DNA of 19,419 nucleotides from Nitrospirota bacterium (GTDB taxonomy: Bacteria; Nitrospirota; Thermodesulfovibrionia; Thermodesulfovibrionales; JdFR-88): NCBI GenBank assembly GCA_021789735.1, contig JAJYJB010000049.1:1-19419 (forward strand), read 5' to 3'. The translations under genes were made by a program, and so were the position numbers. The notes beneath the pieces were generated by a model. That model was not told where the DNA came from. It ran no database searches and saw nothing but the letters and a program-made list of their open reading frames with translations. The number at the start of each line of letters is the position of its first letter. Position 1 is the stretch's first letter. This document shows positions 1 to 5,433 of this stretch, one piece after another.

Positions 1-2
1 AC

Positions 3-41
3 AACAGGCTGTACTGGCTGTCCGCGAGGGGGGTATTGTAA
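3..41 (+). CDS. 3' end of an upstream gene, possibly a flavin-dependent quinone oxidoreductase
   Basis: One frame is open from the window edge to a TAA at 39-41, ending in the residues NRLYWLSARGVL. The TAA shares its last base with the ATG of the next gene (TAATG), the usual geometry of translationally coupled operon genes. An aromatic and basic C-terminal tail of this kind is seen in sulfide:quinone oxidoreductase and NDH-2-type flavoproteins, and DUF1641 genes often follow such genes. Both points are family knowledge. With only 12 residues visible the identity is a guess. The frame of the DUF1641 gene is also open upstream of its ATG, so this tail could be chance. Confidence 0.45.
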   Translation, partial: NRLYWLSARGVL

Positions 42-838
42 TGGAAGAGGGGAAAAACGCGGGTACTCAGCTGGCTGAAAAGCTGTCTGACCCTGCCACT
101 GTTAACGCCCTCAGCAACCTGGTGGACAGGTTGACCGAGCTGCAGCAGACGGGCGTTATGGACTCCTTTTTCCAGGCGGTGCAGGCCATCGGTTTCATGA
201 AAGACGGCATGACCGACACGATGGTCAACAAGAACGCCGCCATGGCGGAAACCCTGATGGAGATCGCCTCCGAGGCCGCAAGCCCGGAGATAATGGCGTC
301 CCTGAAGGAGCTGAAGGAGATCCACAGGACAGGGAAGCTCAAAGACCTTTTTGAGCTTACAGACAATATCTCTTTTATGTTGAACTCGACCACCACCAAG
401 ATGATCGAGAGAAACGCTGAGATCATGGAGAAGCTCTATGGTATCGCCAACGAGGCGGCTGACCCGTCAATGCTTGAGGCGGTCCGTGAGCTCAAGGGCC
501 TCCAGAAATCCGGGAACCTGAAGACCCTGGCGGAGGCCTCGTACATGATGGCCTTTATGACAAACGCCATGACCGACAGCATGGTAAGCAGGCTGGCCTC
601 CTTTATGTCCGCCTTCGCCGAAGAGGTCGCTACCCCTCATCTTACGGACATCATAAGGGGCTCTTTAAGCTGCATGTCGAAGACCGTGGATGAGTTCAAG
701 GCCGAGCCCCCGAAGCCTGGGTTCAAGGCCTTGCTTGCCACCATGAAGGACCCTGAAGTTCAGATGGGCCTGCAGTTCATGGCCAGGCTTGCAAGAAATC
801 TGCGCCATTGCCTGATGGCTGCCTACGACAAGTCCTAG
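41..838 (+). CDS. DUF1641 family protein with internal 60-residue repeats
   Basis: 265 residues, all helical in appearance, with no signal peptide or membrane segment. The C-terminal block PGFKALLATMKDPEVQMGL (residues 226-244) is the typical DUF1641 signature. Before it, the same helical unit occurs three times with an exact 60-residue period. Gly38, Gly98 and Gly158 end the (L/V)xEL...G motif, and FM at 52, 112 and 172 begins the second helix. DUF1641 proteins are of unknown function but are often encoded beside sulfide:quinone oxidoreductases or formate dehydrogenases. Here the gene overlaps the stop of the upstream gene by one base and has a GAGGGGGG ribosome site, so ATG 41 is well supported. 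The product is probably a cytoplasmic or membrane-peripheral accessory subunit of a redox enzyme. The nearby Tus-like genes point to sulfur metabolism. Confidence 0.85.
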   Translation: MEEGKNAGTQLAEKLSDPATVNALSNLVDRLTELQQTGVMDSFFQAVQAIGFMKDGMTDTMVNKNAAMAETLMEIASEAASPEIMASLKELKEIHRTGKLKDLFELTDNISFMLNSTTTKMIERNAEIMEKLYGIANEAADPSMLEAVRELKGLQKSGNLKTLAEASYMMAFMTNAMTDSMVSRLASFMSAFAEEVATPHLTDIIRGSLSCMSKTVDEFKAEPPKPGFKALLATMKDPEVQMGLQFMARLARNLRHCLMAAYDKS

Positions 839-862
839 GCGGAAGGGTAAAATCTTTAACAA

Positions 863-894
863 AAGAGGGCAGGATCAATTGATCCTGCCCTCTT
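863..894. terminator. Bidirectional intrinsic terminator
   Basis: A perfect 16+16-base inverted repeat (AAAGAGGGCAGGATCA with its complement) sits between the convergent DUF1641 gene and the Tus-like cluster. A T-rich tract follows on the plus strand (TTCTGTTT), and TTTTG follows on the minus strand, so it can stop transcription from both sides. The stem is long and GC-rich, which outweighs the imperfect T tracts. Confidence 0.85.
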
Positions 895-943
895 CTGTTT
901 AAAAAATAACGAAAAAGAAAAAAGAGGAAAGCCAGACCCCTTT

Positions 944-1108
944 TTACCACATGATCAGTTTGTCGTGGGACTCTATCAGATCCAGTATCTCGGATGCGGA
1001 TTTCTCGTTCAGCCTGACGACGGTCACCTGCTGGGTCGCCTTGTGCCTTTCAAGGATCTGCTGGCCGGTAGCGTCCAGGTCTCTCTTTAAAATATATAGT
1101 ATCTTCAT
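944..1108 (-). CDS. Miniature TusB/DsrH-like sulfur-carrier protein
   Basis: A 54-residue protein running from MKILYILKRDL to DLIESHDKLIMW. The last part matches the C-terminal pattern of TusB/DsrH, which ends in a hydrophobic strand and a terminal Trp (E. coli TusB ends in VKHPSQMAW). TusB is normally about 95 residues. This version keeps the first strand and the last helix and strand but lacks the middle, and has no cysteine. A GGAGG ribosome site lies just upstream of the ATG. It is the third gene of a minus-strand trio, 20 bases after the TusC-like gene. The assignment rests on the tail motif and on gene order, because a 54-residue protein carries little signal of its own. It probably acts as a structural partner of the other two in a sulfur-relay complex. 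Confidence 0.65.
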   Translation of the reverse strand: MKILYILKRDLDATGQQILERHKATQQVTVVRLNEKSASEILDLIESHDKLIMW

Positions 1109-1128
1109 TGGTAGCCTATGCCTCCTGC

Positions 1129-1401
1129 CTAGTAGGGGTCTATGAAATCGTACTCTGTGAGCTTGTCCGCCAGGGCGTCCACCGTAAGGAGCTCCATGTC
1201 CGCATTCTCCTTGTTATTGGTGAATATGTTCAGGCCCATGTCCTTGCAAAGCTCATAGTTTCTCTGGGTGTCGGGGTCCGCCTCCACCTTTCTGTTGAGC
1301 ACGAATATGTCTATCACGTCGTCCAGCACGATAAGGCCTGCGCTGATCCTGAAGGCCTCACTCTGTCTGTCTCTCACCAAGATCGCCACTTTTCTCGCCA
1401 T
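1129..1401 (-). CDS. TusC/DsrF-like sulfur-relay protein
   Basis: A 90-residue DsrE-superfamily protein starting MARKVAILVRD and ending TVDALADKLTEYDFIDPY. The ending resembles that of TusC (E. coli: ADALRRELANYDVILRF). ATG 1401 was chosen because AGGAGGGG precedes it by about 6 bases, whereas the longer reading from 1437 overlaps the preceding gene and has no such site. In the TusBCD/DsrEFH complex the C subunit packs between D and B. The single Cys52 does not lie in the usual TusD active-site context, which fits a structural role. The gene is 11 bases after the TusD-like gene and 20 bases before the TusB-like gene, so all three are probably translated from one mRNA. Confidence 0.75.
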   Translation of the reverse strand: MARKVAILVRDRQSEAFRISAGLIVLDDVIDIFVLNRKVEADPDTQRNYELCKDMGLNIFTNNKENADMELLTVDALADKLTEYDFIDPY

Positions 1402-1412
1402 TTCCGCCCCTC

Positions 1413-1715
1413 CTAAAAAACCAGGACCTTGTCGCACTCGCTGTGGAGAAGCGCGTTCTGGTATTGTGTGCCGTTTATAATGCCCTCGGGGATTTCCTTT
1501 TCATCAAGGTATCTGCCTTTTGCGCTGTAATTGCAAAGGCTCATGTCCACGTTCTCAAGTTTCCTTAAGTCCGTGACCGCGCAGTTTTTAACCAGATAGA
1601 TGCCGTCGTCGGTCATGAACAGGCTGACGCTGTGTCCCCTTTTGACCGCCTCCTTCGTGATCTCCACGATCTTGTTGGCCTGAGGGGTCTGTGTTATGAG
1701 GATTCCGATTTTCAT
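1413..1715 (-). CDS. TusD/DsrE-like sulfur-relay protein
   Basis: 100 residues with a Rossmann-like start (MKIGILITQTPQ), a central MTDDGIYLVKN segment and the ending HSECDKVLVF. The ending is very close to that of E. coli TusD (LTCDRVVQF). Cys61, in CNYSAKGR, falls where TusD has its persulfide-carrying Cys78 (CVAAALRRG), so the catalytic cysteine appears to be kept. TusD/DsrE accepts sulfane sulfur and passes it on, either to tRNA modification through TusE/MnmA or, in sulfur bacteria, to DsrC. It is first in the minus-strand trio, behind a consensus promoter. The nearest strong ribosome site (AAGGAGGG) lies 18 bases before the ATG and directly abuts another ATG that opens a six-codon reading frame. 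Confidence 0.8.
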   Translation of the reverse strand: MKIGILITQTPQANKIVEITKEAVKRGHSVSLFMTDDGIYLVKNCAVTDLRKLENVDMSLCNYSAKGRYLDEKEIPEGIINGTQYQNALLHSECDKVLVF

Positions 1716-1782
1716 ATGTCCTTGTCTCCCATCCCTCCTTGATTATTTTTTTTGATTTTTTGATTTATTGAAAAATCGGACG

Positions 1783-1812
1783 ATTATATAAATTTACCCG
1801 CGTTGCTGTCAA
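1783..1812 (-). promoter_or_regulatory. Consensus sigma70-type promoter for the Tus-like trio
   Basis: On the minus strand TTGACA (1812-1807) and TATAAT (1788-1783) both match consensus fully, with an 18-base spacer. Transcription should begin near 1776, giving a leader of about 60 bases. The leader is A-rich with four TCAA repeats and no visible stem. Confidence 0.8.
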
Positions 1813-1828
1813 TTCGAGGCATTCCTCC

Positions 1829-1887
1829 GGCCGTGCCCTTTTGGCCGCTTTTTGGCCGCCCGCCGCAAGGATTTTAGTTCTGGCCGC
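1829..1887. repeat. Cluster of four GGCCG motifs between divergent promoters
   Basis: GGCCG occurs at 1829, 1843, 1854 and 1882. The middle two are part of TTGGCCGC repeated 11 bases apart, and the last is CTGGCCGC. The cluster fills the space between the minus-strand -35 box (1807-1812) and the plus-strand -35 box (1896-1901), where an operator could sit. Chance occurrence in GC-rich DNA is possible. Confidence 0.4.
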
Positions 1888-1895
1888 ATTTTCCT

Positions 1896-1924
1896 TTGAC
1901 TAACTGCAGCGCCTGATTTAATAT
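1896..1924 (+). promoter_or_regulatory. Probable promoter for the yicC operon
   Basis: TTGACT (1896-1901), a 17-base spacer and TAATAT (1919-1924). The predicted start of transcription, about 7 bases on, coincides with the yicC ATG at 1932, so the mRNA would be leaderless. Confidence 0.6.
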
Positions 1925-1931
1925 TTTATCT

Positions 1932-2780
1932 ATGCTTCAGGGTATGACGGGTTTTGGGTCCAGCGAAAAAGGCGGCTTTCGTGTTGAGATACGCTCACTG
2001 AACAGCAGGTATCTGGAGATGAACTTCAGGCTGCCCAGCGGGCTGATGGAGCAGGAGGCGCCTTTGAGGAGCGCCATAAAAACCATGTTTGCCCGAGGCA
2101 GGTTCGATGTGTTCATAGGCATAAAGGAAGGGGAAAAGAAGGTAAGCCTGGATGCCGGAAGGGCAAGGGAGCTGTATGCAGGCCTTGATGAGCTTAGGCG
2201 GGAGCTCGGTATCCTTGAGCCCCCTTCAATAGCGGAGCTTAGCGCCTTCAAGGACTTTTTCCTGTCGGAGGATTCCGGCAGGGACCTGGCCTCCCTGAAT
2301 GAGGCCTTTGAGGAGGCGCTCACGCGGGTGGAGGCGATGAGGCTTGACGAAGGACGTGTCATAAGGGAGGACATCGCGGCCCGCACGGAGCTGCTGGAGC
2401 GCTTGAACATCGAGATGAAAGATCTCCTGCCAAAGACCGAACAGGCCTTGAAGGAAAAGTTCTCGGACAGGATCAGGGCCATGATGGCCGAGGCCGGCGT
2501 GGACGAGGCGCGCATCGCGCAGGAGGCCGCGGTGCTGGCTGAAAAGGCGGATATCGCAGAGGAGCTGACCAGAATAACCGGCCACCTGCAGCACTTGAGA
2601 AAAATCATAAGCGGGAAAAATGATAAAATAGGCAGGGAGCTCGATTTTCTTCTGCAGGAGCTCAACCGGGAGGCAAACACCATAGGCTCCAAGACCGGGG
2701 AGATGGAGATAACCGGCAGAGACATCCAGTTCAAGACGGAGGTGGAGAGGATCAGGCAGCAGGCCCAGAACCTTCAGTGA
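1932..2780 (+). CDS. yicC: YicC family endoribonuclease
   Basis: 282 residues, the normal length for the family. The start [12 protein letters not shown] matches the conserved MxxxMTGFG opening, which fixes ATG 1932. The N-terminal YicC domain spans about residues 1-155. A coiled-coil linker follows, and the C-terminal domain (DUF1732) ends in the family motif [22 protein letters not shown]. coli YicC and B. subtilis YloC have been described as single-strand RNA endonucleases that shape stress-related RNA levels. No Shine-Dalgarno sequence precedes the ATG. It heads an operon with the DUF370 gene (one base gap), gmk and rpoZ. The pairing of yicC with gmk and rpoZ is widespread in bacteria. 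Confidence 0.93.
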   Translation: MLQGMTGFGSSEKGGFRVEIRSLNSRYLEMNFRLPSGLMEQEAPLRSAIKTMFARGRFDVFIGIKEGEKKVSLDAGRARELYAGLDELRRELGILEPPSIAELSAFKDFFLSEDSGRDLASLNEAFEEALTRVEAMRLDEGRVIREDIAARTELLERLNIEMKDLLPKTEQALKEKFSDRIRAMMAEAGVDEARIAQEAAVLAEKADIAEELTRITGHLQHLRKIISGKNDKIGRELDFLLQELNREANTIGSKTGEMEITGRDIQFKTEVERIRQQAQNLQ

Positions 2781-2781
2781 A

Positions 2782-3060
2782 ATGACAGTTAAAAAAGACG
2801 ACCTGTCCCCAATACTGGTGAATATAGGGTTCGGCAACATGGTCGCCGGGGCCAAGGTGGTTGCCATCCTTACGCCTGGCTCCGCGCCAATAAAGCGCCT
2901 CAGGGAGGAAGCCCGGGAGAGGGGCAAGCTCGTTGATGCCACCGAAGGCAGACGCACCCGCTCCATACTCGTGACCGACAGCGACCATGTCATTCTTTCC
3001 GCCCTGCAGGCGGAAACGATCACCCAGAGATTCCTGGGCAAGCCCACCCCGGCGGAATGA
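2782..3060 (+). CDS. remA: DUF370 / RemA-like DNA-binding regulator
   Basis: 92 residues, full length for the family. The core [19 protein letters not shown] (residues 12-30), followed by [21 protein letters not shown] and the [15 protein letters not shown] segment, is the DUF370 signature. In Bacillus, RemA is a ring-forming DNA-binding activator of matrix and osmoprotection genes. In other phyla the target genes are unknown. It starts one base after the yicC stop and overlaps gmk by 4 bases (ATGA), so it is translationally coupled to both. The symbol is by family only. Confidence 0.87.
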   Translation: MTVKKDDLSPILVNIGFGNMVAGAKVVAILTPGSAPIKRLREEARERGKLVDATEGRRTRSILVTDSDHVILSALQAETITQRFLGKPTPAE

Positions 3061-3731
3061 GCAGCGCACATAAGACCGGCAAGCCCGGGGCCTCCGGGCA
3101 ACGGGATGATATATGCAAGACCGGAGGTCTTTTCATAATATCCGCGCCTTCCGGGGCGGGCAAGACCACGCTTGGACGAGAGGTCATGAAAACGGTGCCC
3201 GGGCTGAGGGAGTCCGTGTCCTATACCACGAGGAAACCGAGGGCTGGGGAAGTGGACGGGACCGATTACAACTTCATCACCAAGGAGGAGTTCGACCACA
3301 TGTCCCAAAAGGGCGAATTCCTTGAAAGCGCCATGGTGCACGGCAACTTCTACGGGACCTCGCGCAAGAACCTCGAAAAGATCCTTGCCGGCGGCCAGGA
3401 CGTAATCCTTGACATAGATACCCAGGGGGCCAGGCAGCTTAAGGCAAAGGCGGCCTTTCCGGGGGCCGTTTACATTTTCATTCTGCCGCCTTCCCTGGAA
3501 GTGCTCAGGCAGAGGCTCACGGCCAGGAATACCGAGGGCGAGGACCAGGTCGCCTTGAGGCTGAAAAACGCCCTTGGAGAAATAAAAGAATATGAAATGT
3601 ATGATTATGTTATAGTGAACGACAGGCTTGAAGACGCTCTTGAGCGCCTGAAAGCGGTTATACTGGCCGACAGGTCTTCCCTTAAGAGGGTTGACCGCGA
3701 CTGGGTGAAGAAAAATTTCGAGCTTTTCTGA
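3057..3731 (+). CDS. gmk: Guanylate kinase
   Basis: 224 residues; it phosphorylates GMP to GDP with ATP in the cytoplasm. The P-loop is APSGAGKTT at residues 30-38. The GMP-binding segment [19 protein letters not shown] follows, and the RxxxR lid region [13 protein letters not shown] lies near residues 165-180. The ATG at 3057 overlaps the DUF370 stop as ATGA. The first 22 residues are a non-conserved extension relative to typical guanylate kinases, which usually start just before the [11 protein letters not shown] strand. A later start is unlikely because no good alternative codon with a ribosome site is visible there. Its product feeds GTP and (p)ppGpp pools, in keeping with its usual neighbour rpoZ. 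Confidence 0.96.
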   Translation: MSSAHKTGKPGASGQRDDICKTGGLFIISAPSGAGKTTLGREVMKTVPGLRESVSYTTRKPRAGEVDGTDYNFITKEEFDHMSQKGEFLESAMVHGNFYGTSRKNLEKILAGGQDVILDIDTQGARQLKAKAAFPGAVYIFILPPSLEVLRQRLTARNTEGEDQVALRLKNALGEIKEYEMYDYVIVNDRLEDALERLKAVILADRSSLKRVDRDWVKKNFELF

Positions 3732-3750
3732 ATAAAAAGGAGGTGCCGCG

Positions 3751-4164
3751 ATGATGGATATAATCTCGCTTCCCGTCAAGATGGACAAGAAAAAAATAGA
3801 CAGCAGGTTCCGCCTGGTGGCCATAGCGTCACAGAGGGCCAAGGAGCTTTCATACGGCGCGAAACCAAAGCTGCCCAGCAAATACAGGAAAATGGCTTCC
3901 CAGGGCATATTGGAGGCTGTGGAGGACCAGCTTGAGTTCCTGACCGGGGAAGAGGCCCGCACCGCCCTCGAAGAGGCAAAGAAGCTCGATCTCCGCAGGC
4001 TCCTTGAGACAAAGAAGCGCGAGGCCAGGGCGGAGGAGCTCTCCGAGCTGGAGCGCGACCTCAGGGTCTACTTGCACGAGAAGGAGGAGAAGGGCAAAGA
4101 AGGCCTCGAAGAGCTGTTTACCGAAACTGAAAAAGATGCGGAAGAGGAGTCCTCTAAAGAATAA
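3751..4164 (+). CDS. rpoZ: RNA polymerase omega subunit, with long charged tail
   Basis: 137 residues. The N-terminal half carries the omega signature: MDIISLPV, then IDSRFRLVAIASQRAKEL at residues 16-33. A perfect ribosome site (AAGGAGGTG) lies 7 bases before ATG 3751. Omega helps assemble RNA polymerase and, in proteobacteria, forms part of a ppGpp site. Typical omega is 65-90 residues. Here residues from about 70 to 137 form a highly charged, Glu/Lys-rich helix likely to be a coiled coil, ending EEESSKE. The last 29 bases overlap coaBC in another frame. The extension is in frame with good codon use, so it appears real. Confidence 0.92.
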   Translation: MMDIISLPVKMDKKKIDSRFRLVAIASQRAKELSYGAKPKLPSKYRKMASQGILEAVEDQLEFLTGEEARTALEEAKKLDLRRLLETKKREARAEELSELERDLRVYLHEKEEKGKEGLEELFTETEKDAEEESSKE

Positions 4165-5371
4165 AAGACTGCTGGTGGGCGTGACGGGCAGCGTTGCCGC
4201 TTATAAGGCGGTGGAGCTTGTCCGGAGGCTGAAAGACGAGGAAGCAGACGTCAGGGTGATAATGACGTCTGCTTCTTTGAATTTTATAACCCCACTTTCC
4301 ATGGAGCTGGCAACCGGAGCGGCAAAAAAACAAAGGCCGCTGACAGGCCTTTGGGAAGAACCCCTCGCCCATGTGGACCTGGCCACCTGGGCCGAGCTTT
4401 TCATAATAGCCCCGGCCACAGCCAACACCATTGGCAGGCTGGCGAACGGCATCGCCGATGACCTTCTTTCCGCCTGTTTTCTGGCATGGCATGGAAAAAC
4501 TCTGATAGCTCCGGCAATGAACCCGGGCATGTACATGCATGAGGCTTTCAGGAGAAATCTGGAATTTCTCAGGTCGCTGGGCGTTACCGAAATACCGCCA
4601 GAGACCGGCGCGCTGGCCTGCGGCGCTGTAGGCGCCGGCCGGATGGCCGCCGTTGAAACCATCATAGAGGCCGCAAGGAATGCCTTTACCCAAAGAGACA
4701 TGGAAGGCCAAAACGTGCTTGTTACCGCTGGGCCTACAAGAGAACCTCTTGACCCCGTCAGGTTCATCTCCAACCGTTCGAGCGGTAAAATGGGCTTTGC
4801 CCTGGCTGGGGCCGCAGCCTCAAGGGGCGCTGCGGTCACACTTGTGACCGGCCCTGCCGCCATCATGCCTCCCTCAGTGGTCAAAAAGATCATAAGAGTG
4901 GAGACCGCCCAGCAGATGCTGGAGTCGGTCCTCGAAGAGGCCCCGTCTTCCCGGATGCTTATTATGGCAGCTGCGCCAGCCGATTTCGCACCCGAAGCAT
5001 CTGCTTCAAAAAAAATAGAAAAATCAGGCGGATATAATTTAAAGCTTAAAGCAACACGTGATATTTTGCTTGAGGTCTCCAAGCTTAAGCAAAGGCCCTT
5101 TACGGTGGGTTTTTCAGCGGAAACCGGTCCGCGTTTTGACAGGGCCCAGGAGAAGCTCAGAAAAAAGGACCTGGACATGATAGTGTTCAATGACGTTTCG
5201 ATGGCCGGGGCAGGTTTTGATTGTGACACCAACCGGGTATCTGTTTTCGGGCGGGACGGCGGGCGCGAGGATGTCCCTGTTATGGAAAAAGAGGACCTGG
5301 CCCACCTCATCCTGGACAGGGCGCTGGCATCGCTTGCGGTAAAGACCGGGAAAAATAAGAAACCGGATTAA
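4136..5371 (+). CDS. coaBC: Bifunctional phosphopantothenoylcysteine decarboxylase / phosphopantothenate-cysteine ligase
   Basis: 411 residues from ATG 4136. The longer open frame from 4004 only adds an Arg-rich shadow of rpoZ. The CoaC flavoprotein domain (1-185) begins NKRLLVGVTGSVAAYK and carries the catalytic His79 (HVDLA), the PAMNPGM motif (Asn129) and Cys162 in LACGAVGAGRM. The CoaB ligase domain (190-400) begins QNVLVTAGPTREPLDPVRF, with SNRSSGKMG, the SKKIEK lysine motif (292-296) and FNDVS near 351. It carries out the second and third steps of coenzyme A synthesis from phosphopantothenate, using CTP, cysteine and FMN. The start lies 29 bases inside rpoZ, so translation is probably coupled. 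The order gmk-rpoZ-coaBC is common. Confidence 0.95.
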   Translation: MRKRSPLKNKRLLVGVTGSVAAYKAVELVRRLKDEEADVRVIMTSASLNFITPLSMELATGAAKKQRPLTGLWEEPLAHVDLATWAELFIIAPATANTIGRLANGIADDLLSACFLAWHGKTLIAPAMNPGMYMHEAFRRNLEFLRSLGVTEIPPETGALACGAVGAGRMAAVETIIEAARNAFTQRDMEGQNVLVTAGPTREPLDPVRFISNRSSGKMGFALAGAAASRGAAVTLVTGPAAIMPPSVVKKIIRVETAQQMLESVLEEAPSSRMLIMAAAPADFAPEASASKKIEKSGGYNLKLKATRDILLEVSKLKQRPFTVGFSAETGPRFDRAQEKLRKKDLDMIVFNDVSMAGAGFDCDTNRVSVFGRDGGREDVPVMEKEDLAHLILDRALASLAVKTGKNKKPD

Positions 5372-5398
5372 ATTAAAGTAAAAAACCCTTCAAATCAC

Positions 5399-5427
5399 TT
5401 GATTTTTTAGGCATGGTTGTTTAAAAA
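5399..5427 (+). promoter_or_regulatory. Probable promoter of the TPR gene
   Basis: TTGATT (5399-5404), a 17-base spacer and TAAAAA (5422-5427), followed by the ATG at 5434. As with yicC, the expected transcription start falls on the start codon. No ribosome site is seen in the AT-rich bases before it. Confidence 0.4.
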
Positions 5428-5433
5428 TCTAAC

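Noticed and set aside
1402..1437. Earlier start (1437) for the TusC-like gene
   Set aside because: It overlaps the TusD-like gene and lacks a ribosome site, while 1401 has AGGAGGGG at good distance.
2226..3962. Open frame of 578 codons on the minus strand across yicC, the DUF370 gene, gmk and rpoZ
   Set aside because: It is antisense to four clearly recognised genes, has no domain-like content and follows from GC-rich codon use on the plus strand.
4004..4135. Longer start for coaBC giving 44 extra Arg- and Lys-rich residues
   Set aside because: The extra part is rpoZ read in another frame; CoaBC proteins begin near the LLVGVTGS strand, which ATG 4136 provides.
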